Counted from the first letter of the stretch, positions 7,545-16,812 are shown. The stretch: 64,000 nucleotides of DNA from Candidatus Bathyarchaeota archaeon (GCA_026014615.1 JAOZHZ010000018.1:124001-188000); one strand, 5' to 3'. Made by a program: numbers and translations. The notes: a model not told the origin generated them from the letters alone.

Positions 7545-8765
7545 ATGGAGCTCGAAAACAGCAGACAATATGCTGACAGGCGAATGTTCATTCCTTCGTT
7601 AGCAGTCGCAGGGTTTGCTGTAACAATATCCGCACCGATGCTGTCGCTACTAACTGTCGACATAGCAGCCTCATTCAATGTCCCCGTAGGCATCGCCTCT
7701 CAACTAAGCACCGTAAACAGCACCACTGAAGTCATTTTCGCTTTACTAATGGGCGCTTTTGCTGTTCGATTCAGGCATAAATCATTACTGTTAATTGGCA
7801 TGATGCTGGTTGTGGTTTCAGCACTAGTTGGTTTCTTCGCACCTACGCTTAGCATTATACAAATCGCATTCATTCTGGAGGGAGGCGGAACAGTCATGGT
7901 AAACGTTATGTCACTCACACTAATTGGAGAGTACCTACCCAACCAGAAAAAAGCCAAAGCCGTCAGCTACATTTTCGCCATCGTATCTCTAGCGTCGCTG
8001 GTTGGAACACCCCTAATTGGCGTTTTGACAAACTACGGCGGATGGCGCTCCGTGTTCATGCTCCTTGTGCTACCCATCGCAGTCATTGGGTTAGTTGCGT
8101 CTCTTTTCAGCTTACCCGCCAACATGGGAAAAACTAAAGACGCCGTCCACGCAAAAGACTACCTTAAAAGTTTTCGACAAGTACTTTCCAACCGTTCAGC
8201 AGCATCTTGCCTGATCGGATCCATTTTCTCCGCAACAGGAACTGCCAGTTTCGGTCTTTTCGCCATAGCCTTTTACAGGGAACATTTTGGGGCATCCTTA
8301 GATTTCACGGTTGCAGTTATGTTGGCTGTTTATGTAACCTTCATAATTGCCTCCCTGTCAGTTGGGCGAGTTGTGAACCGTTTCGGAGCTAAAACCTTAA
8401 CTGTTGGATGCATACTCATTAGCGGTATTCTCTCAGTGTTATTTTTCTTTGCGCCCAGTCTTGAGGTTGCATTAGCTCTCAACTTCACTCAAGCAGGGTT
8501 GTGGGCTGCCAGCGGAACAGCATTCAATTGCTTAGTTTTGGACCAAGTTCCTCAATCACGAGGTACAATGTTATCGTTAAGAAACGTTTGCGGAAGCATA
8601 GGAGCAGCCATAAGTGCTGCCTTAGGAGGAGCTTTGCTGATTCTGTTCTCGTATCAGGCGGTAGGTATCGCATTTGGAGCGGTTTGCGTCATCGCAGGCA
8701 TAATTTATATGTTCTTCACAACTGACTCCACCAGATGCGTAAATGCTACGCAAATAGAATCATAA
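7545..8765 (+). CDS. Major facilitator superfamily transporter (drug/sugar exporter type)
   Basis: 406 residues with 12 predicted membrane helices in two six-helix halves. It carries MFS hallmarks: an N-terminal helix with SLAVAGFAVTISAPMLSLL, the loop 2-3 region FAVRFRHKSLL corresponding to motif A, helix 5 with IGVLTNYGGWRSVFMLL (antiporter-type motif C region), and the matching loop GRVVNRFGAKTL between helices 8 and 9. This organisation fits the DHA/arabinose-efflux group that exports drugs or small solutes in exchange for protons. The substrate cannot be told. It is convergent with the downstream DrrAB-type ABC exporter, 16 bases away, and is not in an operon with it. Confidence 0.85.
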   Translation: MELENSRQYADRRMFIPSLAVAGFAVTISAPMLSLLTVDIAASFNVPVGIASQLSTVNSTTEVIFALLMGAFAVRFRHKSLLLIGMMLVVVSALVGFFAPTLSIIQIAFILEGGGTVMVNVMSLTLIGEYLPNQKKAKAVSYIFAIVSLASLVGTPLIGVLTNYGGWRSVFMLLVLPIAVIGLVASLFSLPANMGKTKDAVHAKDYLKSFRQVLSNRSAASCLIGSIFSATGTASFGLFAIAFYREHFGASLDFTVAVMLAVYVTFIIASLSVGRVVNRFGAKTLTVGCILISGILSVLFFFAPSLEVALALNFTQAGLWAASGTAFNCLVLDQVPQSRGTMLSLRNVCGSIGAAISAALGGALLILFSYQAVGIAFGAVCVIAGIIYMFFTTDSTRCVNATQIES

Positions 8766-8781
8766 AAACATAGAGCAAGGT

Positions 8782-9618
8782 TTAGAATTCTGTGGTTGTT
8801 TCAAAGGCATGTACCGCTACAAAAAACATAATTACGGTAAATACAGCAAGAAAGCCCAGCGAAATAAGAAGCTCATTAAGTGGGATTGAGTAGTGAAGCC
8901 CAAAAGAGTAAAAATCAGAGCCTATCCCAAAGCAGCGCATACCATTAATGAAGTGCGTTAAAGGATTAAGGTAACTTATGATTTTCAAAACTGCAGGTAA
9001 AGACTCCAGCGGGTACAAAGCGTTGCTTGCGAAAAAGAGTGGCAGAGTCAGAAGAGTGATTAGGGCTTGGCTTACGTTGTGATCTCTGACTTTCATGGCG
9101 ATGGCGCTGGAGAGAAACATTAAACCCATCGCGAACAAAACAGCGAACAACAACACGCCCCCTATCGCCGTTAAAGTGCCAGTCAGCGTCAAACCAAAGA
9201 AGAATTCTATGCCTAAAACATACCCAAACAAAATCACGATGACTGTTTGGATTAAAGCTTTGGTGATTCCCCCAAGAGTCACGCCTAAAAGTATCTGTGA
9301 ACGAGGCAGAGGCGAAACCACAATCCCTTTCATCAACCCATACTGCTTGTCAAACTGAACGTTCTGCCCCGCATACAGACAAGTGAAAAGGATGGTCATG
9401 CCGACGACGCCTGCCGCCATGAAAGTCATGTAATTTACTGAGACTACACCCTGCGGGTTAGGGGTGTTGGCGAAAAAAATGTTAATGTTGCTTGTCATGG
9501 AGATACCGTAAAGCACCAGCCACAGCACAGGCTGAATCAGGGCAGAAAAAAGAAGCGCCTTCGAACGGAAGAACTTCACCATGTCCCGCCAGTATATTGC
9601 AACAAACCCTGTTTCCAT
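8782..9618 (-). CDS. ABC-2 type exporter permease (DrrB-like)
   Basis: About 278 residues, six membrane helices, ABC2_membrane family. The first helix follows YWRDMVKFFRSKALLFSALI, typical of DrrB/NodJ permeases, and the family's conserved mid-protein segment is seen as GIVVSPLPRSQILLGVTLGG. The ATG at 9618 is preferred because GGTGA lies eight bases upstream and it starts just after the upstream ATPase stop (9632). A longer frame to 9708 would overlap the ATPase gene by 77 bases. It forms an exporter with the ATPase encoded immediately upstream and probably moves lipids, drugs or a polymer out of the cell. The substrate is unknown. Confidence 0.85.
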   Translation of the reverse strand: METGFVAIYWRDMVKFFRSKALLFSALIQPVLWLVLYGISMTSNINIFFANTPNPQGVVSVNYMTFMAAGVVGMTILFTCLYAGQNVQFDKQYGLMKGIVVSPLPRSQILLGVTLGGITKALIQTVIVILFGYVLGIEFFFGLTLTGTLTAIGGVLLFAVLFAMGLMFLSSAIAMKVRDHNVSQALITLLTLPLFFASNALYPLESLPAVLKIISYLNPLTHFINGMRCFGIGSDFYSFGLHYSIPLNELLISLGFLAVFTVIMFFVAVHAFETTTEF

Positions 9619-9631
9619 TTCAACGTCACCT

Positions 9632-10600
9632 TCAACTGTGGGTGAATCCATTGTTTTCGTGAGAGACATCTCCGAATCCGCGTCCAGTGTAATGGATGAA
9701 AACGTCATCCAATGTGGGTTCCACTAATGCTATGCTTACGATTTCAACCCCTTCGGTTCGGAGCAAGTCAATCAACTTTGTGATTAAATGACCGCCTTCT
9801 TTGAGGTGGATGATTAAGCCTTTTGAGGAGTTTCTGATTTGGCGTACGTCAGGCAAGTCTTTGATGAGTTGGATGGTTTTAGCGTCATCATCAGTTTGGA
9901 GATGAATATAATCTTGCGCCAGAGACTTCTTTAAGTTCTCGGGAGTTCCGTTCGCAATTATTTTCCCCTTGTCGATGATGCAGATGATGTCGCTGTTTTG
10001 GTCTGCCTCGTCCATGTAATGCGTAGTCAAAAACACCGTCACGCCCTCACGGTTAACCTTCTTAATGTAAGACCAAATGCGTTTGCGCGTCTGAGTATCC
10101 AAACCTATAGTAGGCTCATCAAGAAAAAGCACTTTAGGCTGCACCAAAAGCCCACGGGCAATTTCCAGCCGCCGCTTCATACCCCCACTCAGGTTTTTGG
10201 TGTAAACATTTCGTTTTTCTGTTAACTCTACAAGCTCTAAAAGTTCTTCAATGCGTGGGTAGCGGATTTCTTTGGGTATGGAGTAGATTCTGCCGTGAAA
10301 GTCAAGGGTTTCCCAGACGGTGAGGTCACGGTCAAGCCGTTGGTCCTGAAAAACAACGCCTATGGATTTACGCACCTCATCTTTCTGGGTTGCAACGTCG
10401 AACCCTGCGATGGTTACTTTGCCTTTTTGAATAGGAACAAGCGTTATGAGCAGGTTTATGGTGGTGGTTTTTCCTGCGCCGTTGGGTCCCAGAAACGAGA
10501 AGATTTGCCCTTTTTTGATGTTAAAACTTATGCTGTTTACTGCGTTGAGTTTCCCGTAGTTGTAGTTGAGACCCTCCACAGACACCGCGTATTCCGTCAT
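9632..10600 (-). CDS. ABC exporter ATP-binding protein (DrrA-like)
   Basis: 322 residues. The nucleotide-binding domain shows Walker A FLGPNGAGKTTTIN (about 35-48), the Q-loop in VVFQDQRLD, the signature LSGGMKRRLEIARG, Walker B VLFLDEPTIGLD and the H-loop FLTTHYMDEAD. The C-terminal 90 residues form the DUF4162-like extension common in DrrA/CcmA-type exporters (ending region IVSIALVEPTLDDVFIHYTG). It drives the permease encoded directly downstream, and the pair form a two-gene operon. The upstream ATG at 10600 lies about 160 bases from the tRNA-Phe gene, which is on the same strand but further upstream. Confidence 0.92.
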   Translation of the reverse strand: MTEYAVSVEGLNYNYGKLNAVNSISFNIKKGQIFSFLGPNGAGKTTTINLLITLVPIQKGKVTIAGFDVATQKDEVRKSIGVVFQDQRLDRDLTVWETLDFHGRIYSIPKEIRYPRIEELLELVELTEKRNVYTKNLSGGMKRRLEIARGLLVQPKVLFLDEPTIGLDTQTRKRIWSYIKKVNREGVTVFLTTHYMDEADQNSDIICIIDKGKIIANGTPENLKKSLAQDYIHLQTDDDAKTIQLIKDLPDVRQIRNSSKGLIIHLKEGGHLITKLIDLLRTEGVEIVSIALVEPTLDDVFIHYTGRGFGDVSHENNGFTHS

Positions 10601-10761
10601 AAGCTTCCATCGTCTATCAAGCTGAAGCCCGATTTTTTGGCTTGCTAGGTCTTTGAAGCCTTTTCATGTCGGGCAGATTGATTTAACCATTCAACCTAAT
10701 TCTGTGCAGCCCATTTAAGGGTTCTCAAAAGAAAAGAAGAAAAGCAGAAGGTAAAGTTTGG

Positions 10762-10835
10762 TGCCGAGGGCAGGGTTTGAACATGCGACAACTCGGTCTT
10801 CAGCCGAGCGCTCTCCCAGGCTGAGCTACCTCGGC
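10762..10835 (-). tRNA. tRNA-Phe (GAA)
   Basis: A full cloverleaf is visible on the minus strand: acceptor GCCGAGG pairing with CCTCGGC, a D arm beginning GCTCAG, the anticodon loop CTGAAGA giving GAA, and a T arm with TTCAAAC. The discriminator is A and CCA is not encoded. No intron is present. A TATA-like ttaaaacc lies about 42 bases upstream (10877-10886), the usual distance for an archaeal tRNA promoter. Confidence 0.95.
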
Positions 10836-10932
10836 ACGCAGCATTGGGAGCAACCACATCCAAGAATGAGGAGAATGGTTTTAAAGCTTTCTGAATTCCA
10901 GCAAAGAAGCGCATAAAGCAGAGGCGGTTATT

Positions 10933-11046
10933 TCAAGCGCCAACGAAGTGTGTTAAGAAGTAGCCGATTAATCCGCTTGCTGTGAAGCAAAGGAAAATCA
11001 GGAAGTGTTCGGTCTCTTTTGCGAGTTCAAAGGAGGGTTTATTCAT
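10933..11046 (-). CDS. Small single-TM protein (37 aa)
   Basis: ATG at 11046, TGA at 10933, with GGAG about nine bases before the ATG. The product starts MNKPSFELAKETEHFL and runs into one membrane helix (IFLCFTASGLIGYFL) ending in FVGA. The cytoplasmic N terminus is short and charged. No family is recognised. The good ribosome site and clean single-helix topology support a real small membrane protein. It lies upstream of the tRNA-Phe gene on the same strand. Confidence 0.5.
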   Translation of the reverse strand: MNKPSFELAKETEHFLIFLCFTASGLIGYFLTHFVGA

Positions 11047-11085
11047 TGTTTTGTGCTCCTGCCCTTGATGTTGGTTGTTGGAGGG

Positions 11086-11129
11086 GAAAGGTTTTATGAA
11101 GGACTAATTAGTAGTGTCCATCCATTCTA
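11086..11129 (+). repeat. tRNA-promoter-like element, copy 1
   Basis: About 40 bases (aggggaaaggttttatgaag, then a taattagtag/tccat stretch) closely match the sequence at 17715-17757 that precedes tRNA-Val. The core aaaggttttatgaagg looks like a BRE/TATA element. Here no tRNA or protein gene follows. The next 140 bases up to the permease stop contain no recognisable RNA gene. Confidence 0.5.
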
Positions 11130-11271
11130 TTCGATGGCATAAGTCCAGACGGCGCTTTTGGTAAACGGGAAAACGGGTGAAACTGTAAACCGTTCAATCC
11201 TTACGGTCTTTTCGCATTTGAAGGGGCATCCGCGGAAGAATAGGGCACGTTGGATATGTTTAGCTGTGTTC

Positions 11272-12264
11272 TCATCGTGGCAACAAAATCCGGTCTCTAA
11301 GTTTTTCTCGGCTTTTATTGACTATAATTGCCACAATCACTAACACTCCGAACAGTACTTGTCGCCAATAAACAGAAACCGACAACATCGTAAGACCTGC
11401 CGCTATTACGGTTATAAGAAGTATACCCCCGACTACATTGAACATGGATCCTCTGCCGCCGTTTATGGAAACACCCGCAAGTATGGCTCCAGCAAATGCC
11501 ATAAATACCGTGTCACTTGCGACCGTAGGTGACGCTGCACTGACAAAGCCCGTGTAAGTTAAGGCAGCAAACCCGCAGAGAATCCCAGAAATCAGATAGA
11601 CTAAGAAGTAAATTTTGGATTTGTTCACTCCAAGCATTTCTGATGTGTTAGAATTACCGCCTATGCTGTAGACGTGGTGACCAAAACGAGTTCTGGTAAT
11701 TATGAAATACAGCACTACAAAGACCGCTAAGAACAGAAGTATTGTTGAGGTGCTATCACCTCCAAGAAGGTAAGCTTCAGGTAACCCAGCGACTGTGCTG
11801 GCTCCGGTTGTTTGGAGTTTTGCGCCGTAAAAAATCAAGTAGGTACCGAGGGTAGCAAGAAAAGGGTTAAGCTTGAGTTTACCCACCAGAAAGCCGTTTA
11901 ATGCGCCAAACCCCAAACCCAGTGCTAACGGCAACAAAACAAGCAAAAAACTTGGGACACCTGCAAAATAACCGGTGTCGACAATTAACACTGCCGAAAG
12001 CATGGTAACGAGACCAGTTAGTTGTCCTACAGAGATGTCAAAGACGCCTGCGATGAGACAAGTTGCTTCTGCCAGTATGATGAAACCTAGAGGGATTGAG
12101 AAATAGATTATCTTGAAGAGAAAAATAGGGTTTCGAAAGGATGGAAGTATTACTGCAAAAGAAAGGTAGATACCAGCCAAGATGATCCAAATTAGATTAT
12201 CAATCAAAAGCAGAGAGATTCTGTTCCGCGTGAGTTTACTCAAAGTTTTTCCTTGACCTCGCAT
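11272..12264 (-). CDS. Ribose-type ABC transporter permease
   Basis: 330 residues with 8-10 membrane helices, BPD_transp_2 family (RbsC, LIV-H and relatives). Visible hallmarks are the helix containing CLIAGVFDISVGQLTGLV, which corresponds to the family's IDLSVGS segment, the ATLGTYLIFYGAK segment, RTRFGHHVYSIGGNSNTSEM, and AGAILAGVSINGGRGS near the C terminus. It imports a small sugar-like solute with the binding protein encoded 77 bases upstream. The ATPase is not in the same operon but lies at 16916-17665 on the other strand. Together with the methyltransferase genes upstream on the same strand, this suggests uptake of a methylated substrate. Confidence 0.9.
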   Translation of the reverse strand: MRGQGKTLSKLTRNRISLLLIDNLIWIILAGIYLSFAVILPSFRNPIFLFKIIYFSIPLGFIILAEATCLIAGVFDISVGQLTGLVTMLSAVLIVDTGYFAGVPSFLLVLLPLALGLGFGALNGFLVGKLKLNPFLATLGTYLIFYGAKLQTTGASTVAGLPEAYLLGGDSTSTILLFLAVFVVLYFIITRTRFGHHVYSIGGNSNTSEMLGVNKSKIYFLVYLISGILCGFAALTYTGFVSAASPTVASDTVFMAFAGAILAGVSINGGRGSMFNVVGGILLITVIAAGLTMLSVSVYWRQVLFGVLVIVAIIVNKSREKLRDRILLPR

Positions 12265-12340
12265 AGTCAGCGGTTAAAGTGCATCTCGCTTATCGCTTAA
12301 AAGGAAAAAAGAAGGATGGGTTGTTTTCCAAGTTTGGACT

Positions 12341-13582
12341 TTAAAAGCCCCCGAATCCGTTGGCTTCCATAAGTTTTGCTTGGTTTGCGTAGAGCGATGG
12401 ATCATTGTATGCCACTACACCAATTTCGTCAGCGGTTACGCCTTTGATTGTACCGTCGATAGTGATGAGGCTGCCAGCCATGCTGATTCTAAGATGTCCG
12501 CAGTATTCGCTCATTGCAGCAGGCCACCATTGAATGCCTTCCAACGGGTTCACGCCATAGCGTTCTTGACTTAAAGCTACTAAATCGTCAGGTATGTTTT
12601 CAGGATAAAGGTCTGAGCCTACGGGCGGAAGCTCTGCTTTCACTGAGTCCACGCCGTTCTTCATCATTTGCCAGCAGTAGTAAACGGGTAGGGCAGCATA
12701 ATATTGTTCGACTTCGGTGTAGCCGATATCGCCGTAGCCTTCTTCCATAGTTGCAAGGAAGTCAGCTGTGCAATCTCCAACCAATATAACGTGGTTTGGG
12801 TCTCCAACGGTGTAGGCCATATCCGCGGCTTTCAAAGCGGCTAACGCTGCATTAGCCAACGGTCCTGACCCTCCGCCGAAAATCGCTACAGGTTTTCCGT
12901 GTGCATCGATCATTTCAGAAGTTTTCTGTTGACAGGTTGCATCATCCCAGTTAACATCGTATGAGACAACAGTCACATCGGGATATTGACTCATTATTTC
13001 GTCAAATCCTGCGTGCATGAGAGCGGTGAAGGGGGTTTCAAGCCCACCATATATCTCAAAAACAACACCAGACACTTCGCCATGTTGTTCTGCCATCTCA
13101 GCGACCATAGCTTTTGTCATTAAGCTAGCTATTCTTTGGTAGCCAACAGTGATGGTCAGATCAATATCAGGAGTATTACAGTCTTCATTGAATTCCACAT
13201 TGGGAACGCCTGCTTCTTTGCAGCGTGTTGCAACTCCAGCAGCAGCTTCAGTGTCTGAAGCAACCCACACCAAGCCATCAATTCCAGAGGATATCAAGTA
13301 ATCAACTTGCTGAATCTGCAATGCTGGATCATACTCAGCGTTAGTCACAATGGTTTCCATTCCCAAGTCTTCTGCGAACCATTCAAGATATTCAAGGAGA
13401 GCCGTGTGCCAAGAAGTTCCTAAGGTGTGCATAGAAATTCCGAGAACAAGCGGTTCATCTGTTGATTGTGAAGGGGTTGTCATCTGCCAATAAACCACAC
13501 CCACAACACTTGCCACGATAATTATCGTCACAATAATCGCTGCATAAATTTTGGTTAAACCTTTTTTATTGCTGTAAGCCAT
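12341..13582 (-). CDS. Sugar-type ABC transporter substrate-binding protein
   Basis: 413 residues. One N-terminal membrane helix (IYAAIIVTIIIVASVVGVV) followed by a Thr/Ser/Pro linker tethers it outside the cell. The rest is a periplasmic-binding-protein type 1 fold (Peripla_BP_4, the ribose/galactose group), with two Rossmann-like lobes: VLGISMHTLGTSWH at the start, YLISSGIDGLVWVASD, and the second-lobe segment HVILVGDCTADFLATMEEG. The C-terminal 80 residues extend beyond the standard fold. Aromatic and acidic residues in the cleft region fit a sugar or polar ligand, but the ligand is not determined. It is followed by the permease gene and preceded by the methyltransferase gene (160-base gap with AT-rich DNA). 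Confidence 0.88.
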   Translation of the reverse strand: MAYSNKKGLTKIYAAIIVTIIIVASVVGVVYWQMTTPSQSTDEPLVLGISMHTLGTSWHTALLEYLEWFAEDLGMETIVTNAEYDPALQIQQVDYLISSGIDGLVWVASDTEAAAGVATRCKEAGVPNVEFNEDCNTPDIDLTITVGYQRIASLMTKAMVAEMAEQHGEVSGVVFEIYGGLETPFTALMHAGFDEIMSQYPDVTVVSYDVNWDDATCQQKTSEMIDAHGKPVAIFGGGSGPLANAALAALKAADMAYTVGDPNHVILVGDCTADFLATMEEGYGDIGYTEVEQYYAALPVYYCWQMMKNGVDSVKAELPPVGSDLYPENIPDDLVALSQERYGVNPLEGIQWWPAAMSEYCGHLRISMAGSLITIDGTIKGVTADEIGVVAYNDPSLYANQAKLMEANGFGGF

Positions 13583-13741
13583 TTAATATCTTCGCCTTTT
13601 TTAGCTCTACCAGCAATCAAAACCAACATATAAAATTTTTTAATAGCCCTCATTAAAAAAATTAATCAAGGCAACTCTTGCCGTTCTTCAGCAAAAATCA
13701 TGGAGGGTTGCGTTTTCCCAAAACAACAAATGCGTCAAGAA

Positions 13742-14809
13742 TTAGTCATCAAAGGTTACAGGCCAAGCGCCGTATTTTCTAACTGCGTTCATCAGGGCAT
13801 GAATGTTCTCAGGTGGGGCGTCGGTGGGAACACCGCAGCCCGTTGACATAATGAACCCGCGAGGGTTATCGTAACCTTTACGCAAAATTTCATACACCGA
13901 AGCATCAACCATCTCAGGAGTCCCCTTGAATAGAACTTCGGTGGGCGGCACATTTCCTGTTAAGCACACTTTATCTCCGATAAGCCTTTTCACTTCAGCT
14001 ATGTCTACCACATTATCAAGAGAAAGAGTGGTGACGCCTGTTTCCACTAGAGCTGAAAGAATGTTCATGGTCTTGCCGCAAACGTGTAAAGACGCTGATC
14101 CTCCTTCATAGTGTTTAATACGCTCAACCAGAGGAATAAGATAGGGCAACGCAAATTCTCTAAAATGCTTCTCACTAATTAAAGAACAGGAGGCAATAGG
14201 CTCACTGAACTCGGCAGAGCCACCTGCATCATGGATAGCATCAGTGAAAGTAAGACATGACTCGAGAGAAAGCTTGAGCAATTCATGGACTAATTCGGGG
14301 TCGCGGTAAATGTCGCGAGCAAAATTTTCTGTGCCCCTCAAACCAGCCGCGGTGGTAAAGGGTCCACCTGTAGCCGCAGAGATAAAAACTTCATCTCCAA
14401 TCGCCCTCACACATTTTTTAGTTGCTTCAACGAATACTTGAAGTCGTCCATCCTTTTTTGGGTCTGCACCTCTGAGCTTTTTAACATCGGCTCGGGTTTT
14501 GACTATTGGCGTGAGCAACTGTGGTACGTCATCTTCGGGGAAGTTTAACACGCTACCCATAGCCTCCGAGATTGTGAAGCAGTCAGAACTGCAACCGACC
14601 GAATCAGGACGATATATCTTAAAACACGCAATTGCTGCATCTGCCATGCTTGTGGCATCAGTGGCGTAATCCCGAAATTTCATACCAAGCAGTCGGATAC
14701 CAGAATTTTCAATACCTGGACAACATGGAATGCGGTCTATTGGTTTTCCAGCCCGGAACGCCACCATTCTTTCCTTAGGCGTCATTCTGTCTACTACTGC
14801 TGTGCGCAC
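13742..14809 (-). CDS. UroD/MtaA-family corrinoid methyltransferase
   Basis: 355 residues, a TIM barrel of the uroporphyrinogen decarboxylase superfamily in its MtaA/CmuA/MtbA branch. These enzymes use a zinc-activated thiol or substrate to move methyl groups to or from a corrinoid protein. The zinc motif is present: His and Cys in LHVCGKT (about 242-244) and a distal Cys in STGCGVP (about 325). Residues required for porphyrin decarboxylation are not apparent. The gene ends two bases after the corrinoid-protein gene on the same strand, so the pair should be co-translated and work together. It could transfer methyl from the corrinoid to a carrier such as tetrahydromethanopterin or coenzyme M, or from substrate to corrinoid. 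The direction cannot be told. Confidence 0.87.
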   Translation of the reverse strand: MRTAVVDRMTPKERMVAFRAGKPIDRIPCCPGIENSGIRLLGMKFRDYATDATSMADAAIACFKIYRPDSVGCSSDCFTISEAMGSVLNFPEDDVPQLLTPIVKTRADVKKLRGADPKKDGRLQVFVEATKKCVRAIGDEVFISAATGGPFTTAAGLRGTENFARDIYRDPELVHELLKLSLESCLTFTDAIHDAGGSAEFSEPIASCSLISEKHFREFALPYLIPLVERIKHYEGGSASLHVCGKTMNILSALVETGVTTLSLDNVVDIAEVKRLIGDKVCLTGNVPPTEVLFKGTPEMVDASVYEILRKGYDNPRGFIMSTGCGVPTDAPPENIHALMNAVRKYGAWPVTFDD

Positions 14810-14811
14810 GT

Positions 14812-15468
14812 TTACAGCCCCTCCGATAAAAGATGTTTTGCCTTTTCGGCTGCAACAACCGCGTTGGAATAGAAAGCGTCCGCTCCAATGCTATCGGCAA
14901 AAGATTGTGATACTGGAGCGCCGCCAATCATGACCAGATATTTATCTCGGAGACCTTGTTTCTGGAGAATTTCAATAACTTCTTTCATCTTGTCCATGGT
15001 TGAAGCCATCATGGTGGACATGCATATCATTTTGACTTTGAATTCTTCTGCTTTTTCTACAAATCGGCTGGGCGGAACATCGCAACCGAGGTCATGTACT
15101 TTTATTCCGCTGGTCTCCATCATCAAGTTAACCATGTTTTTTCCAATGTCATGTACATCTCCTTCCATTACGCCAAGCACAACATCAACTGGTGCTGATG
15201 TTGATTCGGCTTTGAGGTTCGCGTTCAAAATTCTAAGACCAGCGTTGAGTGCATCGGCACAAAGCATAACCTCTGGAACAAAATACTCTTCAGCTTGATA
15301 TTTCTCATTAACTGCTTTCATTCCTTTGATTAATCCTTCCATGATGGCTTCGTAGGGGTCTATACCCGCTTCAAGTGCCTCTTTGCAAGCACTAGCCACT
15401 ACCTCTTGATTCATGGTAACTACGCCCTCGCTGAGGGTTTTGAGTATCTCTTTTTTAGTTCTGTTCAC
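14812..15468 (-). CDS. Methyltransferase cognate corrinoid protein
   Basis: 218 residues. Residues about 10-90 are the helical cap domain (Met-synthase-type B12-binding-2), with EALEAGIDPYEAIMEGLIKG and KYQAEEYFVPEVMLCADAL. Residues about 95-215 are the Rossmann B12 domain, with the lower-axial histidine in EGDVHDIGKNMV, a second binding segment starting VHDLGCDVPPSRFV, and the GGAPVSQSFADSIGADAF loop near the end. It matches MtaC/MtbC/MttC proteins that shuttle a methyl group between substrate and acceptor. The start overlaps the stop of the HgdB-like gene by four bases, and the methyltransferase follows two bases after its stop. Confidence 0.93.
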   Translation of the reverse strand: MNRTKKEILKTLSEGVVTMNQEVVASACKEALEAGIDPYEAIMEGLIKGMKAVNEKYQAEEYFVPEVMLCADALNAGLRILNANLKAESTSAPVDVVLGVMEGDVHDIGKNMVNLMMETSGIKVHDLGCDVPPSRFVEKAEEFKVKMICMSTMMASTMDKMKEVIEILQKQGLRDKYLVMIGGAPVSQSFADSIGADAFYSNAVVAAEKAKHLLSEGL

Positions 15469-16766
15469 GAATTATCTCTCCTTGCCGTTTTAGCACTTAT
15501 CATTTCCATGAAGGCTTCAAGTCTAGTTTGGATTTGTCCTGTGTCTTCTTGTGAATAATCTGACTCCACGCGTAGCAGTGGAATGTTTTGTTTTTTTAGA
15601 AGGGTTTCAATTTTTACGCCTTCAACGTTGAAAGTGTGGCAGAATTGTAGAGTGTAGTTAATTACGCCGTCTACGTGGAAGTCTTTTGCAAGGTCACTTA
15701 TACTTTGTAATCGGGCGTTATTTGGTGTGAAGCAGGCACAGGGTATGGCGGAATATCTGTCCACCAAGGCAGCCATTAAATCATCCATTGAATTTCCTTT
15801 TGGCGAAACAAACTGATTGAAATATCGTGTTCCGCTGCAGGATTCTTCTACCACTATGGAAGCGCCTAATGATTCAGCGATATGATGCAGTTTCCAGTTG
15901 GGAATAGCCATTGGACTACCAGTAATCATGAGTCTGAGGGCGTTTTTGCTTGTGACCCCTTCACCATTCTTGACGCGGTCCTCTAGTTCTTCGCAGAGTT
16001 CGTGTATTTTTGATGTTGACCGCTGGATATTATCATCGCAACTTACCTGATTAACCAGTAAAGCATCTATCCCGCTGATTGGCGAAGGGACGTTTTTTCT
16101 TAAATCAGACAGGCGTTTTAGGGCTTTTCTTCGATTGTTTATCAACTCGATTGATTCTTTTAATTTCTCAGCGGTAATTTTGTTGCCCGTAAGGCTTTCC
16201 AGTTGTTGTTTGAATAATTCTAACTCTTTTAGCCAAAGGGTTCTGCCTTGGGACGTGTCGGGGTTATGAGGAATCTCCATCACATGGGTGGGTGAAAGTT
16301 CATTTAAGAGTTCGTAAACTTTCTTTTTCCCGTCGCAAGTTGTTTCCCCAACCAACAGGTCAGATATTTGAAAGTACGGGCAGGTGTAGCCTATTTTGAA
16401 GCCGAAGGAGGATTTGATTAAGGGGCAAAGATTTCTGGGCAACACGGTTTCTGCTTCCCAAACGGGGAAGTTGGCGCCTCCGCACAAACCTACCATGATG
16501 GCTCCAGCAGCGGTAACAAGTTCTTCTGGCGCGTATAGACAAAAGGCGCCCACTATTTTGTTTCCAGCCGCTTTCAAGTTAGCCAAATCTTTGATTCTTG
16601 TTGTGTGACTTCCTGCTACAAGAGAGTCGAAGTATTCCATTTTTTTGGGGCGATTTTTTTGGGAAGAAACTACTTCCTTGAAGAAGGGTCTTTGGGATTG
16701 AAGAAGTGCATCGTGTTTCTCGATGTCCATGCCTAAACTTTTCCAAAGTTCCACGTAGCTGCCCAT
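15465..16766 (-). CDS. 2-hydroxyacyl-CoA dehydratase-like (HgdB/BcrC-type) iron-sulfur protein
   Basis: 433 residues of the HGD-D family (2-hydroxyglutaryl-CoA dehydratase, benzoyl-CoA reductase and double-cubane cluster proteins). Family marks are GAFCLYAPEELVTAAGAI (about 93-110), the cluster cysteines in RNLCPLIKSSFGF and GYTCPYF, VGETTCDGKKKVYELL, and the C-terminal QFCHTFNVEG. These proteins hold an oxygen-sensitive [4Fe-4S] or double-cubane cluster and are normally energised by an ATPase of the HgdC type, which is not encoded here. The gene leads the operon with the corrinoid protein and methyltransferase (four-base overlap). A plausible job is reductive reactivation of Co(II) corrinoid or reductive attack on the methylated substrate. 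This is inferred from context only. Confidence 0.85.
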   Translation of the reverse strand: MGSYVELWKSLGMDIEKHDALLQSQRPFFKEVVSSQKNRPKKMEYFDSLVAGSHTTRIKDLANLKAAGNKIVGAFCLYAPEELVTAAGAIMVGLCGGANFPVWEAETVLPRNLCPLIKSSFGFKIGYTCPYFQISDLLVGETTCDGKKKVYELLNELSPTHVMEIPHNPDTSQGRTLWLKELELFKQQLESLTGNKITAEKLKESIELINNRRKALKRLSDLRKNVPSPISGIDALLVNQVSCDDNIQRSTSKIHELCEELEDRVKNGEGVTSKNALRLMITGSPMAIPNWKLHHIAESLGASIVVEESCSGTRYFNQFVSPKGNSMDDLMAALVDRYSAIPCACFTPNNARLQSISDLAKDFHVDGVINYTLQFCHTFNVEGVKIETLLKKQNIPLLRVESDYSQEDTGQIQTRLEAFMEMISAKTARRDNS

Positions 16767-16812
16767 ATGTTTTCACTTGTTTTTGAGGAGTTGGTCAAGT
16801 AAATGGAGCAAC

